Shown here: positions 35,501 to 47,500 of the stretch, in pieces
How positions within the stretch are numbered: position 1 is the stretch's first letter
Layout: each line of letters begins with the position of its first letter
Assembly (NCBI RefSeq): GCF_963676685.1
Contig: NC_092348.1
Coordinates: 29,425,386-29,489,385 of the forward strand
From: Mytilus edulis
Taxonomy: Eukaryota > Mollusca > Bivalvia > Mytilida > Mytilidae
Reading direction: 5' to 3'
DNA length: 64,000 nt
Made by a program: the position numbers and the translations under genes
Notes under the pieces: model-generated
What the model was told of the DNA's origin: nothing
Database searches by the model: none
What the model saw: only the letters and a program-made list of their open reading frames with translations

Positions 35501-38500
35501 TGAGCGTTCCTGATGAAGGTAAATCCAGAAAAGCGCTTCGGACGCAAGAAATTAATAACGTGTTGTTTTCAATATTTTACATCACTGGGTCGATACCTCT
35601 GCTGGTGGACTATCAGTCCCCGAGGGTATCATCAGCTCGGTAGTCAGTATTTCGGTACTGACATGATTTAACAAACTTTACTAAAATTGTCCGTTTATAA
35701 ATTTATAAATTATTAAGAAACTAAAGTTTCAACTCCCTCAGGCAAAGTTGGCTTTAGATGAAATTGGCTATTTATTTTAGGTATTTTTTGACATACAGCT
35801 CTTCAACGGTTTCGGTACTTATACATCTTCGGATTTCAAATGTTTGGCTTTGAGCGTTCCTGATGAAGGTAAATCCAGAAAAGCGCTTCGGACGCAAGAA
35901 ATTAATAACGTGTTGTTTTCAATATTTTACATCACTGGGTCGATACCTCTGCTGGTGGACTATCAGTCCCCGAGGGTATCATCAGCTCGGTAGTCAGTAT
36001 TTTGGTACTGACATGATTTAACAAACTTTACTAAAATTGTCCGTTTATAAATTTATAAATTATTAAGAAACTAAAGTTTCAACTCCCTCAGGCAAAGTTG
36101 GCTTTAGATGAAATTGGCTATTTATTTTAGGTATTTTTTGACATACAGCTCTTCAACGGTTTCGGTACTTATACATCTTCGGATTTCAAATGTTTGGCTT
36201 TGAGCGTTCCTGATGAAGGTAAATCCAGAAAAGCGCTTCGGACGCAAGAAATTAATAACGTGTTGTTTTCAATATTTTACATCACTGGGTCGATACCTCT
36301 GCTGGTGGACTATCAGTCCCCGAGGGTATCATCAGCTCGGTAGTCAGTATTTCGGTACTGACATGATTTAACAAACTTTACTAAAATTGTCCGTTTATAA
36401 ATTTATAAATTATTAAGAAACTAAAGTTTCAACTCCCTCAGGCAAAGTTGGCTTTAGATGAAATTGGCTATTTATTTTAGGTATTTTTTGACATACAGCT
36501 CTTCAACGGTTTCGGTACTTATACATCTTCGGATTTCAAATGTTTGGCTTTGAGCGTTCCTGATGAAGGTAAATCCAGAAAAGCGCTTCGGACGCAAGAA
36601 ATTAATAACGTGTTGTTTTCAATATTTTACATCACTGGGTCGATACCTCTGCTGGTGGACTATCAGTCCCCGAGGGTATCATCAGCTCGGTAGTCAGTAT
36701 TTCGGTACTGACATGATTTAACAAACTTTACTAAAATTGTCCGTTTATAAATTTATAAATTATTAAGAAACTAAAGTTTCAACTCCCTCAGGCAAAGTTG
36801 GCTTTAGATGAAATTGGCTATTTATTTTAGGTATTTTTTGACATACAGCTCTTCAACGGTTTCGGTACTTATACATCTTCGGATTTCAAATGTTTGGCTT
36901 TGAGCGTTCCTGATGAAGGTAAATCCAGAAAAGCGCTTCGGACGCAAGAAATTAATAACGTGTTGTTTTCAATATTTTACATCACTGGGTCGATACCTCT
37001 GCTGGTGGACTATCAGTCCCCGAGGGTATCATCAGCTCGGTAGTCAGTATTTCGGTACTGACATGATTTAACAAACTTTACTAAAATTGTCCGTTTATAA
37101 ATTTATAAATTATTAAGAAACTAAAGTTTCAACTCCCTCAGGCAAAGTTGGCTTTAGATGAAATTGGCTATTTATTTTAGGTATTTTTTGACATACAGCT
37201 CTTCAACGGTTTCGGTACTTATACATCTTCGGATTTCAAATGTTTGGCTTTGAGCGTTCCTGATGAAGGTAAATCCAGAAAAGCGCTTCGGACGCAAGAA
37301 ATTAATAACGTGTTGTTTTCAATATTTTACATCACTGGGTCGATACCTCTGCTGGTGGACTATCAGTCCCCGAGGGTATCATCAGCTCGGTAGTCAGTAT
37401 TTCGGTACTGACATGATTTAACAAACTTTACTAAAATTGTCCGTTTATAAATTTATAAATTATTAAGAAACTAAAGTTTCAACTCCCTCAGGCAAAGTTG
37501 GCTTTAGATGAAATTGGCTATTTATTTTAGGTATTTTTTGACATACAGCTCTTCAACGGTTTCGGTACTTATACATCTTCGGATTTCAAATGTTTGGCTT
37601 TGAGCGTTCCTGATGAAGGTAAATCCAGAAAAGCGCTTCGGACGCAAGAAATTAATAACGTGTTGTTTTCAATATTTTACATCACTGGGTCGATACCTCT
37701 GCTGGTGGACTATCAGTCCCCGAGGGTATCATCAGCTCGGTAGTCAGTATTTCGGTACTGACATGATTTAACAAACTTTACTAAAATTGTCCGTTTATAA
37801 ATTTATAAATTATTAAGAAACTAAAGTTTCAACTCCCTCAGGCAAAGTTGGCTTTAGATGAAATTGGCTATTTATTTTAGGTATTTTTTGACATACAGCT
37901 CTTCAACGGTTTCGGTACTTATACATCTTCGGATTTCAAATGTTTGGCTTTGAGCGTTCCTGATGAAGGTAAATCCAGAAAAGCGCTTCGGACGCAAGAA
38001 ATTAATAAAGTGTTGTTTTCAATATTATGCAGCACTCTGATACAATGTTAGAAGGAAATTGCCCAAAGATATGCAATGAGCTTCTATCAGAGGTTATTTG
38101 CTCTCACCGGATTATGATGGATGTGAAATGACAACCCTAGTCTACGCAAATGTATTTGATATTTGTAATGGTATTGCAAAAGATAACTGGTATTCAACCA
38201 AGATGATGCACTATTTCTTGTTCGTATTTCAGTATTATTTCTTAGTTCTTTGCTTTTCGAATTAAAGTAGATTATGTTTCATAATATTTAAAAGGAACCA
38301 TTGGGATTTTGACGTGATACGCAGTTTTATTTGCGTTCAAATATAAATTGAAATTACAATTTAATGTTTCCTAACACCTTTCTGCTATAGCAAACTAAAA
38401 CATGCAACATGGTACTTCTGCATAATATGACTGGAACGAACTTATAAAATTTATGCAAATTTGAGCAAAAGAAAGAAACACCACATTTTGTTTTGACAAA

Positions 38501-41500
38501 TGGCACATGCACACATAAATGTACATAAATTATGCATGTTGACATTGTTGTCCAGATTGCCGGGAATGAAGACCTCAATCAATTTGTATAAAATTATGCA
38601 TTTTTACAAAAAGGATTCAAAAGTTATTTTAACCACACAAAATGTTTTGTCCATTTACCATAAGGTACTACTCTATATGTGTATGATACAAACAAACAAA
38701 CAGAAAGTAATGAAACTAAAAGAACTGAAAGACCAACCAGCTCCAATTCTCACACCTATCTTCAAAACATCACTTGAAACTGGCATTACACCAACAGACT
38801 GGAAACACGCCAACGTAGCACCAATATTCAAATCAAAGTACTGAAGTACTGAACATCGGATGACCGCAGGTTCTTGTGGATGGTCAAAAGCACATGTCAC
38901 AGAAACAGATCACATCTCTATACCTGAAACTTGGGTTTATTTACAGAGATATTTTTTTCTGATACAAGTTCGTGTTGGGATGATGAATAAATGACAGGAA
39001 ATTCAACCTCACCGTAATAACTATTATATTGTAGTGCAAGAAATCAGTATACCTTGGACTATTATACTTGTATAATAATAGTGTAGAGAATACACTGGTT
39101 TGTTGTTATATATATTATTAATATTACGATTGCATGTATGTACCGATTATCAGGTTGTCTGCATGTTGATATCGTAAAATATCAGCTGCGAGACATAATA
39201 TTAAGCTTTTTGTCGAGTAAGCGCAGCTGATATTTTACAATATTAATATGCCGATAATCTGATAATCGATTTATCGGGCTGCATTTGCGTCTTTTGGAAG
39301 TATTGTCTTAGTTTCACCAGCAACCGGAAATTGACTTGATAAGTTCCGGTCAAACTTATCAACGTCGGTTTAAACATTATGACGTCGCTGATATGTCCAT
39401 GTCAAAGTTATTAAGGCCAGGTCAACGTATTTGACGTCACAAAGCCGTGATATGGAGTTTTATTAAGAGCTGAGCAGATTGATATAGACAGTTGGACGAC
39501 CGATAAATATCATTTTCATCTATTTGTATATATGATAATTTTATTCTACTATTATTATAGTTCAGTGCAAGTGCATGGTGGACACTCTTCTGTAAAAAAA
39601 ACCAAAGCCTTAAAGGCTGTAAAAGCAATTGCTGCCATGTTAATGTTTTGGGACACTTTTATTTTTCATCTACATATATAAGAATTAAACCTGACATGAC
39701 ATGGTTGTCTAGTGAAAAGCAAGAAGGTTTTGACTTTATATCAATAAAAGACTTAAGCAGGAAATCATTTTTAATATGTTTTATATTTCACAAGGAGACA
39801 TTACAACAAGTTTCCAGGCTAAAGTTGGGGGTAATTATGGATTATCCCCTGGTAGTGTTTGTAACTGGCCAATAATTACTTTTATTTATTTAATTTTAAC
39901 AATTTTCATAATTAATTTAAATTAACCATTCAGTTAAAACATTTCACCTTTCGAGACGCTAATGTTGAAAAATGGGACAGAAATAAAATAACTTACAAGT
40001 CATAAACATGTAAAAAATAAATATATATTTCAGCTTACTAAAAATATTTTCATAGTGTTACTTTGACATCATTTCTTAAAACTAAGTCCCACACATAATT
40101 GTTCATTTGATATGTGTCATCCTCATGCGGTACGAGAAGTTTTCGTGTCGCTAAATAGTCTTCTTGTCGCTTAATTTATTCTTCTTGTCCGTTCTTGACG
40201 CTTCTTGTCGCTAAAAGTTCTTCTTGTCGTTATTAGTGAGACCGCTATTTTTAGATTACAGGTGGTCATTTACACTACACGTATAACCTGTGTAGTGATT
40301 TTTATTTTACGATAAATTTATGAATGAACGATAATTTTATGAATGAACAAGAGCACCTGACCTCTTTCTGAAACACCAATTAAACATATAAAATCGTATT
40401 TATTAAGATATAATTCAGTCAAATTTTCACAACTAAATCAACAACTGAAATGATTCCATATTTTGTTGAAACATCGTACAACCGGAGAACAGAAATCGCA
40501 GGTATGAAAATGCACTTTTTTCACTGGTGTTGAAAACCCAAAACTAATTTGACTAGAATTTATGAATGACGGAAATTTAAGCGATAACAATACATCGGAG
40601 TGACCTCAAGGTCATCCTCTGTAAAAAGGGGGAAAATATAAACCAGAAAAGTACCGTTCTATATCATTGACATGTATTTCCTGTAAACTTATGAAGCATA
40701 TAATCACTAAACACATCATCAACCATCTTGACCTTCAGCATGGCTTCCGTCAGTCTAGATCTTGCGAAACTCAACTCATTTCATTCATCTAAGAACTTGC
40801 AGCAAATAATAACAACAACACTCAAATAGACTTAATTATAATGGACTTTGCCAAAGCCTTTGACAAAGTCCCTCATAAAAGATTACTCTATAAATTACAC
40901 TATTACGGTATCCAAAATGAAACTTTAAACTGGGTCTCTGCCTTCCTAAATGACAGAACACAAACAGTTGTCCTGGATGGAGAGTCATCTGACCTAGCCC
41001 CAGTCACTTCAGGTGTCCCTCAAGGCACAGTTCTGAGCCCAGTATTATTCTTGGTATACATTACTGACCTACCAGAATACCTATCATCCAGTAAGCTCAG
41101 ACTGTTTGCCGATAACAGTATCATCAAATCTCAAAGTGACTGTGATGCACTACAGTTAGATTTAGATGCAGCTGCTAGGTGGGAGCAAGACTGGTTGATG
41201 GCTTTCCATCCAGACAAAAGCACAGTCCTTACATTATCACAGAAGAAAAACCCATTTAAACATGACTTTATCTTCCACAATCACAAACTGGAACTTGTGT
41301 CTCCGGCTAAATATCTGGGCATTACACTTCAATGCAACCTAAAATGGTCAAAACATACAGACAACATCATAGCTAATGGCAACAAATCTCCAGGCTTCTT
41401 AAAAAGAAACTTAAAAACATCATGTCACAACATCAAAACTCAGGCTTCTGGCGCTAGTCCGTCCTAAACTGGAATATTCATGTTCGGTATGGGACCTTTA

Positions 41501-44500
41501 CACAGTTGAACAAACCTCTAAAATCGAGATGGTCCAAAGGCGGGCTGCCAGATATGTCTGTAACAGATACCATAACATCAGTAGCCCGACAGATATGATA
41601 AACACACTAAACTGGCCAACTCTACAGGAAAGAATAGGCACAAGATTAATAATGTTCTACAAAATAGTACATCAAATCGTAGCTATACCATCTGCTATTC
41701 TCATACCATCAGACAGTAGAACCCGCAAAAACCATAATTTTACTTTTAGACACATTTCAACCAAAAAAGATACATATAAATATTCATTTTTTCGATATAC
41801 CTTAACTCAGTGGAACTTATGGTCAATGCAATCAGTCGCTGTCGACACAGTCGACACTTTCAGAGAACAGCTCACATCAGCTGTTCTCCACAAATTCATC
41901 TAACTCATTATTAGCCTATGTACATAATTTTAATCACAATTTTAAAATTAAATTACGCACCTCAAATTTATTTCCAAATATTTTTGTTTTTGTTTTTGTA
42001 AATATATATAGGCCACGCTGTGCAAACAGTAAACAATCTTCAGATCATTGAAGGACTACTGAAAACCTAAAGAAGAAGAAGAAGAAGAATGTCGGTTCAC
42101 AACTTTGTCTTAATAAATTATACACTAATATACCTTTGAGTGTTGTCCAGTTGGGGTTGAACCCCTGGTAAATGAACAAGTACTGGCCGTGTATGAAGAC
42201 GATGTCGCTGATGGACAACATGATATGGGAATTTCACCTCCAACTGCTACATACCATGCAGAGCCTGTGTAATCATTGTCAGCGCCTGTATCAGTGACAG
42301 CATCAATACCACAACACTCAAGCTAAAATGTATATTAAATATGGAAAATGTTTTCATACGAATTAGTTATTCTTTCTTGCAAAAGAATTAGGGCAGGTAG
42401 GCTTTCAATTACATATTTACTGTCCAACATTGACACATATTCGATTAGAATAAGGCGGGAAACCATGGCATACTAGTACCCAGATAATTTTGATTGCATA
42501 CTCATAAAGAGATATTGCTTTCTTTTATTCTTGAGCTTAATTGAGATATAAATTGTAACCTCTCCATCGTTGCAATGTAAGTTCTAGTGCTGCAGAGATC
42601 TAGGATAAGCCCAGTGCAGAAGTTTTATAGCCTATCACTGCGTATGTATACTCGAGCCTTGACGATCTAAAATCCAGTACCAGAGCTGTAAAGTCAAGTT
42701 TTGAAGATTTAAACTCCAATCCAGTAAATATATAGAACACTTAATAAAACTAAAAAATTGCTAATGTCATGGTTAACAACTTCATTGCCAATGAGAAGGT
42801 GATAATAACAGAATAAAAATATGTTTGGTGATCGTGTAAAAAAATAAATAAAGGAGTAGGTTCAGTAAGACCCCTTTTTGGCCCCAAAATAAAGCAGTTT
42901 TACAAAATTGTTAAAATGTAAACCTTTTGTTATTTATTGGACAGTAGAATGCTTCTGCTACATAAATATGGGCTGTTTTTGACAATACAATGCACATATA
43001 TCCGGTACTAGCACCATTAAGTCATGCTAAATTACTGAAATCCTCATAATTCTAGCATTTTAGATAAATTTTAGACGGTTTTCGTGTAAAACGAAAGTGG
43101 CCGCATTCGTGTTCATCCTTTATATTGAAATGTAAGTTGTATTTTATGATAATACATAACATATATAAAGGTTGAGGATGAACACGGATGCGGCCATTTT
43201 CATTTTTACCAAAAACCATCTGAAAAGTGACATTTTTCTGCATATTTGGTAGATTTTTCATATTTGAGCTTGAATCGGATCGTTTTTAATGACTAAATCT
43301 GTTAAAATCTTTCACATAAACTAATTAATTCAAATAAAATAGACACTTAAGTGTTTAAAAAGTGGTCAAAATCTTTCGTCAGATGAACCTGAAATTTGAG
43401 GCCAAAATCGGTGCTTACCGGACCTACTCCTTTGTACCGACAGTTTTAGAATAGCCACAAAGGGAGGCTCAAGAATTTTGGATAGGTTGTTGTTATTCCA
43501 TAAAACGGATTAGATAAAAAGTATTTGGGCAATTTTGCTAAATAATCATAAAAATCTGCAAAACACGTGATACAGTTTTTTTTTTTTTTATCTAATCGAA
43601 AATGGAGAAGTGGCGTGCTATTCCCTATACACCACACTCTGTGGATCTGCCACTTGAAACACTTACATTCATGTTGAGATAGTTCCATCCTGATGAAAGT
43701 TCGTGTGTTGTCAGATCGTCTGTTGTAAATTTTAGAAGTGCCGTTTTCATCTCCGTTTTCAGTTTGCTTTCAATCTGTGCCAAAAAGATAAATGTGAAAA
43801 TTTCGAACATGTTTTTATTTTTTGGTTCATTATTCGATTACCAAGTTTATCAAACAATGTAAAAGGTCAACCAAAAACTACTTTTGACTGGCTGAATGCA
43901 ATCGTGATGCATTTCAATGTCTAATTCTATTTCCCAATAAAATTCAGATTCATGACACCATCTGCTTGGAATGCCAACCTCATTACAATGCGAAGGAAAA
44001 CAAACGAAAAGCCACATCTCGCAATTTAATGTTTTAAGCATAAAATGTAATCATAAGAATAGAATGCTTCTTTTTGTAATTATATAGGGTTGTGTATTGT
44101 TGTGTGTTTGTATTTTTCTACATTGGCTAGAGGTATAAGCTAGGGGAGGTTTGAGATCTCAATAAACATATTTAACCCAACCACATTTATGCACCTGTCC
44201 CTAGTCAGGAGTCTCAGGCCTTTGTTATTCTTGTTTAATTTTTGATTTTTGATTTTTGTTCATTTGTATGTTTTGGAGTTTAATATGACGTCCATTTTCA
44301 TTGAACTAGTACATATTTTTGTTTAGGGCCAGCTGAAGCCCGCCTACGAGTGCAGGATTTTCTCGCTTTGTTAAAGAACCTTTGGTGGCCTTCGGCTGAT
44401 TCTTCTATTTGGTCGGGTTGTTGATTTTTTGACACATTCTCTATTTCCATTTCCAATTTAAAAGAGTTTGTTATTCGCAGATTCATAGAATGAAGCGACC

Positions 44501-47500
44501 CTTCCGCTCGATATGTAAAATGTGCTTCGGTCAACACATTTCGTTTCACCCCAGTGAAATTACAAAAAGAAGCATTGATTCAGAATTCTCAAATACAAAT
44601 TTCTCTATATTGTACGTAATTCAACTATTTTCAAATATGCTGACAAATTAAATTGCAACATTTTAATTGGGGAAAACTCCTTTCCACAGTTATGTATTTT
44701 CAAATACTGATATCGTAGAAAATTATAAATAAGAAAGTATGATATATTGTATCGATAGTTGATCTCTTTTATGTATTTTTTGGTCGTCAGGTTTTCGTCT
44801 CGTTGACTTATGGTCAAAATGTTTTATTCATATAAAGGAATCATTTTTGTGTATATTTTTTTTAATGTATGATACTATGGTGTAGTAAGGTAATTGCAAC
44901 ATGAATGATGTCATTTCTAAAATAACAAGTTCTATAGATGTACTATACTTACATCAGAGTTAAAAATAATCCACAGAATAACAATAACAAACTTTCCAAT
45001 TGCCAAGATCAGTACTATTATTATGTACTATAAAGAAAGAATAATGCTTTTTAAAAAGAGGGAAATAAAAAAAGATATGTTAAACGAGATTTATTGAAAA
45101 CATGGAAAACATAAAGGTAATGCTTTCTAGCATAGGGTATAGAAGAAACTGTGTTATAATCAGCACTGTCCTGAGTTTTATAGGGAGATGGTTGAGCGCT
45201 CACGAACATATCAAACCCTTTCATCTTTCACATATATAGCTTTGCCATGTCGGAAGCATGAAATATAGTGCATATCGTCGGTTCCTGTCTTTAAGACAGT
45301 ACGATGACCTGTTAGTGTTCACATATCTTTGATATTTTGTCTTTATTGGAAGTTGTCTCTTGGTAATTAAAATACATCTTCATGTTGTTAAATTAAATAA
45401 GAACTGCTGAGGAGCCTCTTAGCTTTTCTTTCCAGGCCTCATGGGTTTTAACATAGGTTTATGGTATTATCGCTAATCTTTAGCTTTTAGGCAGTGTTTG
45501 ATGATTATTAGTATGCGTTAAGGTCGTGATGCTGTTATCGTTCTTTTTCTAAAATGAGTTTTTGATTGACTCCTTGGGATTTCCTTGTCACGATTCCTAT
45601 AAATATATAAAAATTAAAACTTTTACGAAAATAATACATTTAGACTGTTTATAATGATACATGCATTATGTATATGCAAGGAAAAGATCTAACGTGTTTC
45701 GGTTCTTATATTAATACCATTGCTTTCAAATATTTTGCTAAGTGCGTTCCTTATTAAGGTAAATCCAGATAAGCGCTTCGAACACAGCAAAATTTATACC
45801 TTTTTATTTCAGTACTAGTTATAGTGTTAATAGTTTAACTTACAATAATCAGAAGACATCTGATTTTACAGCATGCACCGATCGCACCAATCAATGAGAG
45901 AACAAGTACAAAGGAACCCAGTACAATCAATGTTATAGACAAGCCTTTGGCCATGTCACCAAGATTTGTCACACCAAAACTGACACTTTTTAATGCTGGC
46001 AACACATCATCATTAATGACATCTTCGTTTAGAACAACTAGTATTCCTGGAATCAACAGTCCTAATCCAAGCAGCTGCAAAACAATAACGAAACTGATGA
46101 GAGAACCTATCATTTTTTGTTTATAGGAAGTGGTAAATTAATATAAAAATACATACACTATCTTCTAATCCTTGTTATTAAATGATAGCTGATATTTAGA
46201 TTTTTACATTCTAGCGCGAGATTTTTTTTGCTGCTTTGAACATGGGCTGGTTTTTTTTGGGGGGTTATCTTTGGTTGGGTTGTTGTCTCTTTGACGCATT
46301 CCCCATTTCTATTCTCAGTTTTATTCAGTCTGTTTTTGTCATATTTCAGTTATAGATTACAAAGAGACGTACAGGAACATTCTTATTTACGTGGTTATCG
46401 TTGTAGGAACAATTGCTTTCTTATAGATATGCATGGATGATTAATAATTTTCGCAAAAAGGAACATTTTATCGCAAGAGCTTTTATTGTGGTAACATGAA
46501 ACCTTAATTTCAAACTGGAATCAATTCCTTCTACAGACTTTTAGATAATGTACTACTCTTACTACTAGCAATATCTGCTACATGTCTCATATGATCAAAT
46601 CAATTATTAGTATCGATACTAAATATGCTCAGGAATCTCTGGCCTTTGTTAGTCTTGTATTATTTTAATTTTAGTTTCTTGTGTACAATTTGGAAATTAG
46701 TATGGCGTTCATTATCACTGAACTAGATATAGGAAGATGTGGTGTGAGTGCCAATGAGACAACTCTACATACAAATAACAATTTAAAAAGTAAACCATTA
46801 TAGGTTAAAGTACGGCCTTCAACACGGAGCCTTGGCTCACACCGAACAACAAGCTAGTATATATTTGTTTAGGGGCCAGCTGAAGGACGCCTCTGGGTGC
46901 GGGAATTTCTCGCTACATTGAAGACCTGTTGGTAACCATCTGCTGTTGTTTTTTTCTATGGTCGGGTTGTTGTCTCTTTGGCACATTCCCTATTTCCATT
47001 CTCAATGTTATTGTTCATGTCCAAGTTGAAAAACTTATTTCACATCACAATGCATTCCGTTGTTTTGAGAATTCGGTATTGATGACAGATAACGTATCTA
47101 TTAACAAAAACATTTAGTCTCATGGCAAATTAAAAAAAAATATATTATTCTGTATAAGTACATGCAGAGTGCACATTGCTCTCATGTACCCGAAGAGTGC
47201 ACATTGCTCCCTACATAACAATGGTTATTGTCTCATTGAGGTAAAACCCAACCCCTTTTTATTCATATTATTGTCAGGTGCGGATCCATGATTTTGAAAA
47301 GGAGTTTTATTTTACATATAAGATTGTTGCTTATTCTGTATCTATTTTTTTAATATTGTTTTGTCACAGTTTTTGTTCGTTTGAATTTTTAATTGTCATT
47401 GTTACATAATCTACCTAAATATTATACTTATTACTTACAATAAATAATATGTTGATGATGACCAGTGCAATTTTGCTGACCTTTTGATTACACATGACTT

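Larger units (their letters stand above)
38842..40613. other. Sequence inserted between two LINE RT pieces
   Basis: About 1.77 kb, no gene. Begins with doubled 'GTACTGAA' words and contains the foldback at 39143-39268 and the 'TTCTTGTCGC' repeat at 40128-40235. Could be one composite insertion or several. No clear terminal repeat at its edges. Confidence 0.55.
38700..42090 (+). mobile_element. 5'-truncated LINE retrotransposon, split by about 1.77 kb of other sequence
   Basis: Reverse-transcriptase coding pieces at 38709-38841 and 40614-41903 are in the order expected for one element. The element ends in an (AGA)n run at 42070-42090, typical of non-LTR elements with microsatellite tails. No endonuclease domain is visible upstream. 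Sequence style is CR1/Jockey-like; clade not determined. Antisense to tetraspanin A in intron 5; its 3' tail stops about 44 bases from the donor site of exon 5. Confidence 0.8.
46075..47438. other. Tetraspanin A intron 1
   Basis: Filled largely by dispersed repeats (46240-46330, 46680-47010, 46730-46860). No gene. Confidence 0.6.

Noticed and set aside
35044..38026. CRISPR array
   Set aside because: Whole 350-base units repeat with no unique spacers, and this is a eukaryotic genome.
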